A stretch of 64,000 nucleotides of DNA from Marinomonas phaeophyticola (lineage in GTDB: Bacteria > Pseudomonadota > Gammaproteobacteria > Pseudomonadales > Marinomonadaceae), in the NCBI RefSeq assembly GCF_026966905.1, contig NZ_JAPUBN010000020.1:62001-126000 (forward strand), in the 5' to 3' direction. Of this stretch, positions 46,297 through 55,746 are shown piece after piece (the stretch's first letter is position 1; every line of letters starts with the position of its first letter). The notes under the pieces are model-generated. The model saw only the letters and a program-made list of their open reading frames with translations. It searched no databases and was not told the origin of the DNA. The translations under genes were made by a program, and so were the position numbers.

Positions 46297-46799
46297 ATGT
46301 ACGGACTTGAATACGATTAAGCTGTTCTCTATGCGACATGCCCAACGCGTTTACTAAATCGAATTAGAAGCAATTCAATGTGCTGCATGCATGGTGTTTA
46401 TTTGGCTTAGTGCGACTATTTATTCATTTGTGAAACCATCTCATCTTTCAGAATTGGTGATGACAATAGAAAAAATCCTAATCGAATGGATTTTTATGCT
46501 CTACAGATTTTCGCCTGCTTAACTATCCTGTTTGATTTTCCTAATTTAATTTCAATCCTCAGTTTTAAAGTGAGCTAGGCTTTTTTTATGAAGTGTTTTG
46601 TTCTATGACTAAAAATTAGATTAATGATATGGAATGAAGTCTATGCTGGTGCTATTTTGAAATTACACTGATATTTCGCTAAAAAAAGCATTGTCAAAAC
46701 GGAAAATTGTATGTGAGAATGTCATAAGTTTCCTATTGGAAATTAAATTCATTTTTAGGGAAGGCTAAGACCTACCTAAGGATTTTTATTATTAGGCAA
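46297..46799. other. Long intergenic region between MFS gene and sdaA
   Basis: About 500 bases without a supported gene. A weak A/T-rich hairpin (AAAAATCC at 46471-46478 with GGATTTTT at 46488-46495) may terminate the MFS transcript. The remainder is A/T-rich and has stops in all frames. I see no tRNA, riboswitch or gene remnant. The sdaA promoter should lie in the last 200 bases. Confidence 0.5.
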
Positions 46800-46833
46800 A
46801 TTGAATATGACAACTCTTGTTGCCATATTCAAT
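46800..46833 (+). promoter_or_regulatory. 15-bp inverted repeat in the sdaA leader
   Basis: The arms ATTGAATATGACAAC (46800-46814) and GTTGCCATATTCAAT (46819-46833) have one A/C mismatch and a 4-base loop (TCTT), ending 21 bases before the sdaA ATG. There is no T-run, so it is not a simple terminator. A DNA operator or an RNA hairpin near the ribosome site are both possible. Confidence 0.55.
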
Positions 46834-46854
46834 GAATTTAAGTGAGAGAACATC

Positions 46855-48237
46855 ATGGCAATAAGTTTATTTGATTTGTTTAAAATTGGTATTGGTCCAT
46901 CAAGCTCCCATACAGTTGGTCCAATGATTGCTGCAAATGAATTTGCTCAGTTTTTATCAAATGAGAATATATTGGATGATGTTTTTAGAATTGAATGTGA
47001 ATTGTATGGTTCATTAGGAGCAACAGGTAAGGGTCATGGTACTGGAAAGGCGGTATTGATGGGGTTAGAAGGAGATTGGCCTGAGAGTATCGACCCAAAA
47101 TCAGTTGATGTACGAGTTGAAGCAATCCACACCAATCATGCTTTGCTCTTGCTTGGTCATAAATCGTTAACTTTCCACCCAGAAACAGACCTAATCTTTC
47201 ATAAAATCAAACGCTTAGATTTTCATGCTAACGGTATGACATTGCGTGCATTTAATAATGAATTGAATTTAATTGTTGAAAAAACCTACTACTCGGTAGG
47301 TGGCGGCTTTATCGTTAAAGAGAATTCAAAAGGTGACGTTGAGCTGGTAGAAGACAGCACCGAGTTACCTTATGAGTTTAATAGTGCGGTGGAACTACTG
47401 GATTTATGCAAACGGCATGACTTGAGTATGGCTGAACTCATGCTAGAAAATGAAAAAGTATGGCGCTCTGAAGCGGAAATTAAAACGGGCATTCTTAATA
47501 TTTGGAGTGTAATGCAGGAATGCGTTGAAAACGGCAAGGCAAATGAAGGCATATTGCCTGGTGGTTTAAAAGTAAAGCGGAGAGCAGCGAGTTTATTTGC
47601 GGATTTAAGTAATAAAAATAGAATGGATATGATTACTCCGTCTCTAGGCGCTATGGATTGGGTAAATTTATATGCACTCGCTGTAAATGAAGAAAATGCT
47701 GGTGGAGGGCGTGTCGTAACGGCGCCAACCAATGGCGCCGCAGGAATTATACCAGCCGTTTTACATTACTATTGGGACTTCTGCCCTCGCTCTAGCGAGC
47801 AAGGGATTATTGACTTCATGTTAACTGCTGCGGCAATTGGCATGCTGTTTAAGAAAAACGCGTCTATATCTGGTGCCGAGGTCGGCTGTCAAGGTGAAGT
47901 TGGTTCGGCTTGTGCTATGGCCGCGGCTGGATTAGCTGCCGCAACAGGCGGTACGCCTGAACAAATAGAAAATGCCGCTGAAATAGGAATGGAGCATAAT
48001 TTAGGACTAACTTGCGACCCAATTGGTGGTTTAGTTCAAGTGCCTTGTATCGAGCGCAATGCGATGGCATCCGTAAAAGCAATTAATTCGGCTTCATTAG
48101 CTCTAAGAGGTAATGGGTCCCACTATGTCTCTCTAGACAAGGTGATTAAAACGATGAAAGATACTGGACTTGATATGAGTGAAAAGTATAAAGAAACTTC
48201 TAGAGGTGGATTAGCGGTTAATGTAATCGAGTGTTAG
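46855..48237 (+). CDS. sdaA: L-serine ammonia-lyase (iron-sulfur, single chain)
   Basis: Converts L-serine to pyruvate and ammonia with a [4Fe-4S] cluster. It has 460 aa, similar to E. coli SdaA/SdaB (about 455). The beta domain is N-terminal ([20 protein letters not shown]). The alpha domain from about 180 has cluster cysteines in [38 protein letters not shown] (near residues 388 and 399), and the conserved [22 protein letters not shown] precedes the ATG. It is transcribed alone, with a hairpin leader. Confidence 0.96.
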   Translation: MAISLFDLFKIGIGPSSSHTVGPMIAANEFAQFLSNENILDDVFRIECELYGSLGATGKGHGTGKAVLMGLEGDWPESIDPKSVDVRVEAIHTNHALLLLGHKSLTFHPETDLIFHKIKRLDFHANGMTLRAFNNELNLIVEKTYYSVGGGFIVKENSKGDVELVEDSTELPYEFNSAVELLDLCKRHDLSMAELMLENEKVWRSEAEIKTGILNIWSVMQECVENGKANEGILPGGLKVKRRAASLFADLSNKNRMDMITPSLGAMDWVNLYALAVNEENAGGGRVVTAPTNGAAGIIPAVLHYYWDFCPRSSEQGIIDFMLTAAAIGMLFKKNASISGAEVGCQGEVGSACAMAAAGLAAATGGTPEQIENAAEIGMEHNLGLTCDPIGGLVQVPCIERNAMASVKAINSASLALRGNGSHYVSLDKVIKTMKDTGLDMSEKYKETSRGGLAVNVIEC

Positions 48238-48494
48238 TTCTGTAAAACAAACTATTCTTTGCTTTCAAGGAAGAAGGTACTAGATTAGTAACTATTGATT
48301 TACAAAAGTTAAAATTCTAAAGGGTTTTTATATCTGTTGGTGCATAGTAGAATGGCGCCGTTTTTACAGTTTTATGACGAAATTGTAGTAGATTTATGAA
48401 TTTCAGGTGTGGCTTGGACGTGCCGTAAATGAAGCTAATTCAAATTAGTTTCAAGCCTGAATACATTTAAACCTCAAAAAATAGTAGAGACCGT

Positions 48495-50072
48495 ATGGAT
48501 CTTTCAAAAAATCAAAAGATGAACTCTTCAGGCTTTGGCTTTCCAGATATTATGCGTCTGATGATTGCTGTTGCTTTTGTCATAGCCGTTGGCCTGTATG
48601 CCAGTTCAAATGGTGCGGCCGTATCTAATGTTTCTATTCTTGCCATTGCGGCGGCTATCGGCGCTTATATGGCATTGAATATTGGTGCTAATGATGTTGC
48701 CAATAATGTCGGACCTGCGGTAGGTTCCAAAGCTCTTTCAATGACTGGAGCAATACTCATCGCGGCTGTGTTTGAAGCTGCTGGGGCCCTTATTGCTGGG
48801 GGCAGTGTTGTTGGAACGATAAAGAAAGGTATTATCAATCCAAACGCTATAGCGGATGCTGAAACCTTTATTTGGATTATGATGGCGGCATTACTTGCTG
48901 GCGCATTATGGCTTAATTTGGCTACTTATGTAGGAGCGCCTGTATCCACTACACATTCTATTGTTGGTGGTGTTTTAGGTGCAGGTATTGCTGCTGGTGG
49001 TTGGGATATTGCTAACTGGGGGCAAATGGCGGCCATTGCAGCAAGTTGGGTGATTTCTCCTTTGTTTGGGGGGGTTATTGCGGCCTCTTTTCTAATCTAT
49101 ATCAAGCGCAGTGTGACTTATCAGACAGATATGATTACAGCCGCTCGTAAAGTTGTGCCTCTTTTAATTGCGTTAATGGTTTGGGCTTTTTCAACTTACT
49201 TGATAATGAAAGGCTTGAAAAAACTGTGGAAAACGGATCTCGTAACGGCGGCTATGATGGGGTTTGGTATTGCCATTGTTGCTTATTTTCTTGTTCGTCC
49301 TTTTATTGAAAAAGCCGCTGACAGTTTGAAAAACACCAAAAACTCTGTAAATGATTTATTTACTATCCCATTAATTATATCGGCCGCTCTGTTGAGTTTT
49401 GCCCATGGTGCCAATGACGTAGCGAATGCAATTGGACCTCTTGCGGCGATTAATGATGCTTTGATTACGGGGTCTGTTGCATCTAAAGCGGCAATACCTC
49501 TATGGGTTATGCTTGTTGGTGGTATAGGCATCGCTGTAGGTTTAGCTCTATATGGGCCTAAACTTATAAAAACGGTAGGTTCGGAAATTACCGAGTTGGA
49601 TAAAATTCGTGCTTTTTGTATTGCAATGGCCGCTGCGATTACCGTAATTATAGCTTCTCAGTTAGGGCTTCCAGTTAGCTCTACTCATATTGCTGTTGGT
49701 GGTATTTTCGGAGTGGGCTTTTTACGAGAATACGTCAAAGCGTCTTATCACAAAAAGCTTGCTTCAATAATTTCTCATTCTGAAGATGCTGGTCATGATG
49801 CTGTACAAACAAGTGAATTTGTCGCACGCTTTAAGTCAGAGTCAGTAGAGGGGAAAAGGGCGCTGTTGCGTGAATTAAAAGACTTAGCCGATATGTCTCC
49901 TATTTCTAAGCGTGAACGTAAAGGGCTAAAAAAAGCCACAAAGAAAGAGTTGGTGAAACGATCTGCATTGCTTAAAATTGCGGCGGCTTGGATTATTACT
50001 GTACCAACTTCTGCCATTTTATCGGCTATGATTTTTTATATGTTATTAGGTTTCAGTGTTAGTAATAATTAA
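48495..50072 (+). CDS. PiT-family inorganic phosphate transporter
   Basis: A 525-aa low-affinity phosphate:cation symporter of the PiT family. The two PD001131-type repeats are visible: LNIGANDVANNVGPAVGSKA near residue 60 and FAHGANDVANAIGPLAAIND near 300. The GAPVSTTHSIVGGV and GLPVSSTHIAVGGIFGVGF motifs follow in each half. Ten or more TM helices flank a hydrophilic loop at residues 420-500. No Pho box was seen in the 257-base upstream gap, as expected for a constitutive Pit system, but a 10-bp inverted repeat lies at 48431-48452. A strong terminator follows. Confidence 0.94.
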   Translation: MDLSKNQKMNSSGFGFPDIMRLMIAVAFVIAVGLYASSNGAAVSNVSILAIAAAIGAYMALNIGANDVANNVGPAVGSKALSMTGAILIAAVFEAAGALIAGGSVVGTIKKGIINPNAIADAETFIWIMMAALLAGALWLNLATYVGAPVSTTHSIVGGVLGAGIAAGGWDIANWGQMAAIAASWVISPLFGGVIAASFLIYIKRSVTYQTDMITAARKVVPLLIALMVWAFSTYLIMKGLKKLWKTDLVTAAMMGFGIAIVAYFLVRPFIEKAADSLKNTKNSVNDLFTIPLIISAALLSFAHGANDVANAIGPLAAINDALITGSVASKAAIPLWVMLVGGIGIAVGLALYGPKLIKTVGSEITELDKIRAFCIAMAAAITVIIASQLGLPVSSTHIAVGGIFGVGFLREYVKASYHKKLASIISHSEDAGHDAVQTSEFVARFKSESVEGKRALLRELKDLADMSPISKRERKGLKKATKKELVKRSALLKIAAAWIITVPTSAILSAMIFYMLLGFSVSNN

Positions 50073-50110
50073 TCATAATTTGTAAGTGACGGTAGAGTAT
50101 TGTATTTTTA

Positions 50111-50141
50111 AAGCCAGTGTAGCGATCTACACTGGCTTTTT
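50111..50141 (+). terminator. Terminator of the PiT gene
   Basis: A perfect 11-bp stem, AAGCCAGTGTA with TACACTGGCTT, with a 6-base loop and a T-run, 38 bases after the stop codon. Confidence 0.9.
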
Positions 50142-50370
50142 GTTTTATTTTAAAGGCTTAACGGCCAGTATTGAGATCGTTTTATTTTTATTGGTTGATT
50201 GTGATGACTGAATAGAAAAAATTAGCGTTCCTATTCTGTTGGTAGAAAAACAGCTTTATAGTAATCAAAACTCTTTAGTAGAGTAACAGGCGTTAATTAA
50301 TACAAAGGCACGGTTCTTTCAAATAATATTTATTTTAATATTTTGATTAATGTAACTTTTGGGCAGATTT

Positions 50371-51144
50371 ATGACGACAATTACCATAATTGTTCTACTT
50401 GCACTTTTTGGTGGTTTTATTGGTTTTGTAATCATGTTGCAAGTGAAAGAGCAGGCTCGTCTTGAAAAGCTTCGTAAGGCGTCTCTTTTGAATAACCAAG
50501 CCAGGCAAATACGTCGATACCTTGATGACTTTCCACCACAATACCAACCAAAGGATTTAAGGCTTTGGCTCTTTTCGTGTCTTGTCTCGGTTTTTGATGA
50601 ACTTTTATCGTTGCAGCCAGATGAATCACTAAAACGCAGGCGGGCTCATGCTGCTGAAGAGATGCAAGAATTTCGTGATAGCAAACAAAAAAGGAAAGCT
50701 CGGGCGGTTAATGATGAATTGCAAGTTATAGAGCTAAAGCGTTTGTTTGATTCGTTTGATAACTTCTTAAATGTATCAAAAGAACAGAAAAAAATTGATT
50801 CAGATTCGGCGTTTAAATATAGGTCGTTACTGGCTTTTTTTAGATATAAAGTGAGTGCTGATCATAAAGGCTATTTAGCGCGACAAGCCTTTTTAATGAA
50901 TAAATTTGATGATGCCATTGGTTTATACAAGCAAGCGGTTGATGAGCTAGATCCAATTAAGGAAGTTCCTGAAGCGGATGAGGCAAGGAAAAAGTTCCAA
51001 GGGTATGCCGATGAGATCGAAAGTGATCTATTGTTGCAACAGCAAGAACAGGCGCTTTTAGGGGATGATGAAGAGGACGACACGGATGATGAATGGAATA
51101 AATTTATCGGAGGTTCGGAATTTGAGAAGAAAAAGTATTTTTGA
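50371..51144 (+). CDS. Membrane-anchored protein of unknown function
   Basis: A 257-aa protein with one N-terminal TM helix (TTITIIVLLALFGGFIGFVI) and a cytosolic, charged, mostly helical body. Residues about 165-215 resemble a TPR-like helix pair (KFDDAIGLYKQAVDELD). The C-terminus is very acidic (LLGDDEEDDTDDEWNKF). I do not recognise the family. The ATG at 50371 is chosen over a TTG at 50359. It is separated from the PiT gene by a terminator and from the LysE gene by 58 bases. A scaffold role is only a guess from architecture. Confidence 0.7.
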   Translation: MTTITIIVLLALFGGFIGFVIMLQVKEQARLEKLRKASLLNNQARQIRRYLDDFPPQYQPKDLRLWLFSCLVSVFDELLSLQPDESLKRRRAHAAEEMQEFRDSKQKRKARAVNDELQVIELKRLFDSFDNFLNVSKEQKKIDSDSAFKYRSLLAFFRYKVSADHKGYLARQAFLMNKFDDAIGLYKQAVDELDPIKEVPEADEARKKFQGYADEIESDLLLQQQEQALLGDDEEDDTDDEWNKFIGGSEFEKKKYF

Positions 51145-51202
51145 TCTGTGTTGTTAATTCTCGGTTTTATTTTGTAAATTACTTTTTCATATAGGAACAG
51201 TT

Positions 51203-51823
51203 GTGAATCTATCATTGCTTTCGGTATTTATACCGACATTCTTTTTTGTCTCTATTACTCCAGGTATGTGTATGACCTTAGCCATGACAATGGGGATGAC
51301 GATAGGGGTACGTCGAGCCTTGTGGATGATGCTCGGTGAACTGTGTGGCGTTGCTTTAGTTGCTATTTCTTCTGCTATAGGCGTTGCGGCGTTGCTACTT
51401 AATTACCCAAGTGCATTTGTTGTATTTAAATACGTAGGTGGTGCTTATTTAGCATATATTGGCATTCAAATGTGGCGCTCAAAAGGCAAAATGGCGATTA
51501 AGTCTTCTGCAGCCGATGGCGCCCCCGCTTCTCGGGTTGAATTAGCAAGCCAAGGGTTTATGACTGCAATTGCTAACCCTAAAGGTTGGGCTTTTTTTGT
51601 TGCTTTATTGCCTCCTTTTCTATCAACTGAACAATCATTATTCAGTCAACTCAGTATTCTAGTGGCTATTATTTTAACACTAGAATTTGTTTGTTTATTG
51701 ATTTATGCAACCGGCGGCAGAACACTGCGTACCTTGCTACAGAAAAGTGGTAACGTAAAATTAATGAATAGAATCGCAGGGACACTAATGTTAGGAGTGG
51801 GGGTCTGGTTAGCTCTTGGATAA
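51203..51823 (+). CDS. LysE/RhtB-family amino-acid exporter
   Basis: A 206-aa inner-membrane exporter with about six TM helices. LysE/RhtB features are the N-terminal FFFVSITPGMCMTLAMTMGM (the ITPG motif), a hydrophobic stretch ending KYVGGAYLAYIGIQMWRS, and ANPKGWAFFVALLPPFLS in the second half. It starts at GTG with AGGAA upstream. The substrate is probably an amino acid or derivative. Confidence 0.9.
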   Translation: MNLSLLSVFIPTFFFVSITPGMCMTLAMTMGMTIGVRRALWMMLGELCGVALVAISSAIGVAALLLNYPSAFVVFKYVGGAYLAYIGIQMWRSKGKMAIKSSAADGAPASRVELASQGFMTAIANPKGWAFFVALLPPFLSTEQSLFSQLSILVAIILTLEFVCLLIYATGGRTLRTLLQKSGNVKLMNRIAGTLMLGVGVWLALG

Positions 51824-51902
51824 ACGGTGACATTTACATAATATGTAAGATGACTCTTTAAAAATTAAAGCATTGGCTACAATGCTAGTCGATACTGGGG
51901 TG

Positions 51903-53834
51903 TTAATTAGTCGCATTTTTACTCCGTGTTTTGTTTCTAGTAGACTTTTTTCTTTTTGTGAATTTTTTCCCCATTCCATTCATTCCTGAAAAGCTCACTT
52001 GTTCAACCTCATGGATGAGTTGACTAAGTCCTGTAATTAATGGGGTCATGAAATGATGGTAACTGATTCTTTTCTCACTAATAGCTTCCAGTTGTGATTC
52101 CCAATGGGCCGTCATATCAGGTAATACCATTTGTTTGGGTAAGCTATCTACTAATTGCCTCCCAATGGTTGTCGCATGGATCTCTTTGCCTTTTTTCGTT
52201 AAAAATTGGCGTTTAAAGAGTAATTCTATGATTCCTGCCCGTGTGGCTTCTGTACCAAGACCATCCGTCTCGCGTAATACTTTTTTAATCTCAGAATCGG
52301 TTACATAACGAGCGATCCCTGTCATAGCTGAAAGCAAAGTTGCATCGGTAAAATGTTTAGGAGGGCTTGTTGTTTTTTCGTCAAGTCTTCCATTAAGGCA
52401 TTGAACTTGATCCCCTTTTAATACATTTGGTAAGTTTGTATTAGAAAACTCATTTTCTTTGTCGAGCGTATTTTTTACGGGAAAAAGAGCTTTCCAGCCT
52501 TCATGTAGTGTGTCTTTTTGCTTTGATATGAATAAACCTCCTGAGACATCATGGTTAATTTGTTTCTCGGCATATTCAAAATTTGGATAAAATTGAATTA
52601 AATATTGCCGAGCGATGAGTTCATATATACCGTTTTCGTTTTTAGTGAGGCGACTGGCATCCATTGATTTAGAGGTTGGGATGATTGCATGATGGGCACT
52701 AATTTTGTCATCGTTCCAAGCTTTACTTCTGAGTGATAAATTGGCATTTTTAGCGGCTAAAGACAAGTTTGGGGAGGTTTTTGCAATGGATTGTATGACT
52801 GTAGACTTGTCATCTAGATGCCCTGTTGGTAGATAGCGGCAATCAGAGCGAGGGTAGGTCACAAGTTTATGTCGTTCATAGAGCTGTTGGCAAATATCAA
52901 GAGTTTGCTGTGCATTTAAATTAAAGCGTTTTGATGCATCAATTTGTAAGGCCGATAAATTATAAGGAAGAGGGGGGCTGCTTTTTATTCTCTGTTTTGA
53001 CCAAGGTAACCGTACCTTTCTTCCCTGTTACTCTATTGACAACATTCTGGGCCAGTTTTTTTGATAGCACTCTGCCATCTTCGTCCATATAAGGGGAGCA
53101 TGCTTCACTGGGTTTCCATTTTGCTTGGTATTGTTCTTTTTTAGCGGTTGCTAAAGTGATAAATACTTCATAGAAAGGCTTGGGTATAAACTTTTCAATT
53201 TCTTGATCTCTATGGACTACCAATCCTAGAATAGGTGTTTGAACCCGACCAATAGATAGAACGCCACTATAGCCTGACTTTTGTCCTTGTAAAGTACATA
53301 GACGTGTCATATTTATTCCGTATAGCCAATCAGCGCGAGCGCGGGCAAGAGCTGACGTCGCTAAAGGAACAAAATCGGTATTGTTACGTAAATTACTTAA
53401 AGATTTTTTGATAGCACTGGGGTTCATATCGCTAATTAAACAGCGCTTTGTTGACTCGAGCTTTTTTTGCTGACGCCGACATAATTGATCACCTCATCCA
53501 CTAGAATTTGACCTACTCTATCTGGATCTCCCATGTTTACAAGAGTGTCAGCTTCTTTGATGAGTTTCTTTACAACGGAAAATTGTTTTTTTGTTTGAGG
53601 TTTTACCTGATGTTTCCATTTTTCAGGAATAATAGGAAGGTCTTCTTTACGCCATTTTTTATAGTCACTATTATAGGCTTCGGGTTCGGCTTGTTCCAAT
53701 AGGTGACCGATGCACCAAGTGACAATATCGCCATTGGCTAACTTAATATAACCGTCCCCTTTTTGATGAGGTCTCGGTAGTACATCGGCTACAGCGCGCC
53801 CAACGCTAGGTTTTTCTGCTATATATAAGATCAT
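51903..53834 (-). pseudogene. topB: DNA topoisomerase III, broken by two frameshifts
   Basis: The parts of a TopB protein (about 645 aa joined, E. coli 653) lie in three frames: 53834-53436 (MILYIAEKPSVGRAVADVLP), 53427-52960 (SALARARADWLYGINMTRLC, GVLSIGRVQTPILGLVV) and about 52970-51903 (the active-site Tyr in VTYPRSDCRYLP, then HFTDATLLSAMTGIARYV and DGLGTEATRAGIIELLF). The first break is at seven T (53462-53468, A7 on the sense strand), where eight would restore frame. The second is at six G (52972-52977), where five or eight would. The Toprim motif reads DPDRVGQ rather than DPDREGQ (codon at 53514-53516), losing an acidic metal ligand. An inverted repeat covers the start codon. The gene looks inactive. 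Confidence 0.85.
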
Positions 53835-53878
53835 GGTTTTACTTTACTGGTTTTATATACAGTAAAGTGTAACCATGA
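53831..53878 (-). promoter_or_regulatory. 19-base inverted repeat covering the topB start codon
   Basis: The arms 53831-53849 (TCATGGTTTTACTTTACTG) and 53860-53878 match with two mismatches around a 10-base centre. It includes the topB ATG (53834-53832) and its upstream leader. It could be an operator or an mRNA hairpin that hides the start codon. Confidence 0.45.
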
Positions 53879-53902
53879 TTATTATTTGACGCTAGTATTA
53901 AA

Positions 53903-54385
53903 TTATCGAATGGGAACAACTAGCACTGGAATATGGCTTTGATGAATGACTTTATTGGCTGTGGAGCCTAGCATCATTTGTCCTAATTTAGAGTGTGTAC
54001 GACTATTCATAACAATGATGTCTGCTTTATAGCCTTTAGCGGTATTTTGGATGGCTTCATGAGGTGCTCCTGCTGCTACTACATACTCAGGTTTATGCTT
54101 GAGGTCTTTAAGCTCCTCGCTATTTTCTTCTAAAAATGCGTTGATCTGAGCGTGCATTTTTTCACTGGTAGTACTAATAAACTCTTCTCTAATTCGTTGA
54201 AGTGTTTCTGCCGGCAGATAGTTCTGAATCATCCCTTCTGTTTGTGGACTAGTTGGGTTTAAAGCATGCACTAAGATAACTTTGGCTTGATTTTGCAATG
54301 CCATACTCATTACAAAGCTCATCGCCTCTTGGGTTTTTCCTTCTAGATCGCAGGCATAAATAATAGTATTGATTTTTGCTAACAT
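53903..54385 (-). CDS. Universal stress protein (UspA family)
   Basis: A 160-aa cytosolic protein of the UspA fold. It begins KINTIIYACDLEGKTQEAM, with the acidic residue of the N-terminal loop, and ends with the nucleotide-binding loop in ADIIVMNSRTHSKLGQMMLG, then STANKVIHQSHIPVLVVPIR. The loop reads SRTHS-K-L-G rather than the textbook GxxGHxxxxxxLGS, but it fits the ATP-binding subgroup loosely. GGGGAA precedes the ATG. It is oriented like topB and lies 68 bases upstream of the topB start. Confidence 0.9.
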   Translation of the reverse strand: MLAKINTIIYACDLEGKTQEAMSFVMSMALQNQAKVILVHALNPTSPQTEGMIQNYLPAETLQRIREEFISTTSEKMHAQINAFLEENSEELKDLKHKPEYVVAAGAPHEAIQNTAKGYKADIIVMNSRTHSKLGQMMLGSTANKVIHQSHIPVLVVPIR

Positions 54386-54622
54386 AGTGTTCCCCTGATT
54401 GATTGTTTAGAACGACTGCTAAGTATATTCAATGGCTTTTATTCTAGTCCAATGGTTAAAATTTCATCTGATGCAGGTCAATATTTGATGAGTGAGCCGA
54501 TTTTTTTTTATTGTTCCTCATTTCGTCATTATCAGATGTAAATCATGGGTCGGAAGAGGAAAACGTCTATGTTATGATGTTGCTCTTAATTCAAAATACA
54601 TTTATATAAGAGAGTATTGACT

Positions 54623-55243
54623 ATGTCAGAGTTGTCATTCGACACAAACGAAGCAAAGATTGGTTATGGAATTGGTCGTCAAATTGGTGATCAGCTTCGT
54701 GGAAGCGACCTAGGTGAAATTTCTTTAAAGCACCTATTTGCGGCTATTGAAGATGCGTTGAATGACGCGGAAATGCGTGTTCCTGGTGAAGAATTGGAAG
54801 CGGCATTTGCCTCTTTACAAGCAACCATGGAAGAAAAGCAAAAAGCGGCATCAGAAGAAACGGTAAAAGCGGGCGAAGATTTCTTAACTGAAAACAAAGC
54901 AAAAGATGGTGTTCAGGTAACTGAAAGTGGCCTTCAATACGAAGTGATTGAAGAAGGTACTGGTGCAACACCTACTACCGCTTCTACGGTTCGAGTGCAT
55001 TACGAAGGTCGTTTAATTGATGGTCAAGTTTTTGATAGCTCTATCGCTCGTGGTGAACCAATTGAATTCCCTGTGACCGGTGTTATTGCTGGTTGGACTG
55101 AAGCGTTGCAAATGATGAAAGAGGGGGCTAAATACCGTCTTACTATTCCTGCGGAACTTGCATACGGTGCTCAAGGCGCAGGTGCAATGATCAAGCCTTT
55201 CTCTGTATTGGTATTTGATGTTGAGCTAATTGCTGTTGTTTAA
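54623..55243 (+). CDS. fklB: FKBP-type peptidyl-prolyl cis-trans isomerase, FklB-like
   Basis: A 206-aa protein, equal in length to E. coli FklB. The N-terminal dimerisation domain (FDTNEAKIGYGIGRQIGDQL) precedes an FKBP catalytic domain from about residue 100. That domain has GLQYEVIEEGTGA, VRVHYEGRLIDGQVFDSS, FPVTGVIAGWTEALQMMKEG and IPAELAYGAQGAG, which hold the usual pocket residues. No signal peptide is seen, so it is cytosolic. The ATG at 54623 is used, two codons after the TTG frame start. A terminator follows. Confidence 0.93.
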   Translation: MSELSFDTNEAKIGYGIGRQIGDQLRGSDLGEISLKHLFAAIEDALNDAEMRVPGEELEAAFASLQATMEEKQKAASEETVKAGEDFLTENKAKDGVQVTESGLQYEVIEEGTGATPTTASTVRVHYEGRLIDGQVFDSSIARGEPIEFPVTGVIAGWTEALQMMKEGAKYRLTIPAELAYGAQGAGAMIKPFSVLVFDVELIAVV

Positions 55244-55270
55244 TCGATAAAACAGCGGTCATCAATAAAA

Positions 55271-55295
55271 ACGGGCTTTTGTAAGCCCGTTTTTA
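55271..55295 (+). terminator. Terminator of fklB
   Basis: An ACGGGCTT stem paired with AAGCCCGT... in the form ACGGGCTTTTGTAAGCCCGT, followed by a T-run, 28 bases after the stop. It lies between convergent fklB and the GNAT gene. Confidence 0.85.
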
Positions 55296-55318
55296 TTGTC
55301 TATGATAACTATGTTAGC

Positions 55319-55735
55319 TTAAATCTCTCTTTCCATTAATACGTGAAAGATTCCTGCCTCTAAAAAAACTTTTCCATTTGTCTTAAAATGTTGTTTTTCA
55401 TAGAAGGCTTGAGCATCCGCTTGAGCATGCAGAGAAACTGTTTTATGTCCCATTTCGCGGGCCACTTGTATGGCTTTAGCTAAAATCATAGACGCGTACC
55501 CTTGATGACGATAGCTTGGAAGGACAGCCATACGACCAATCTTTCCTTCTGGTGTAAGCCTTGCTACCCCTGTTGGTACAGCGGTGGTGCCAAAAGAAAC
55601 AAAATGTACGGATGTCTCATCGAGTTCATCCCATTCATCTTGCTCATCAATACCTTGTTCAATAATAAAGACTTGCCTACGAACAAATTGTAGTTGTGCT
55701 TTACTACTGCTCCAATCGGTAGTTAAAACTTTCAT
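55319..55735 (-). CDS. GNAT-family N-acetyltransferase
   Basis: A 138-aa acetyltransferase of the GNAT fold. The acetyl-CoA pyrophosphate loop is RMAVLPSYRHQGYASMILAK (RxxGxA-type, residues about 69-88), and the C-terminal strand has SLHAQADAQAFYEKQHF. The N-terminal RRQVFIIEQGIDEQDEWDEL is typical of small YjcF/ElaA-like members. A clear AAGGA precedes the ATG. It ends the roxA-GNAT pair, 11 bases after roxA. The acceptor is unknown. Confidence 0.87.
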   Translation of the reverse strand: MKVLTTDWSSSKAQLQFVRRQVFIIEQGIDEQDEWDELDETSVHFVSFGTTAVPTGVARLTPEGKIGRMAVLPSYRHQGYASMILAKAIQVAREMGHKTVSLHAQADAQAFYEKQHFKTNGKVFLEAGIFHVLMEREI

Positions 55736-55746
55736 AAAAATCCTTC

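Noticed and set aside
46297..46854. tRNA or glycine/serine riboswitch upstream of sdaA
   Set aside because: No T-loop-like GGTTCGA sequence and no recognisable riboswitch core; only the simple hairpin at 46800-46833 is evident.
48238..48494. Pho box before the PiT transporter
   Set aside because: No pair of 11-bp-spaced CTGTCAT-like half-sites was found; only an unrelated 10-bp inverted repeat at 48431-48452.
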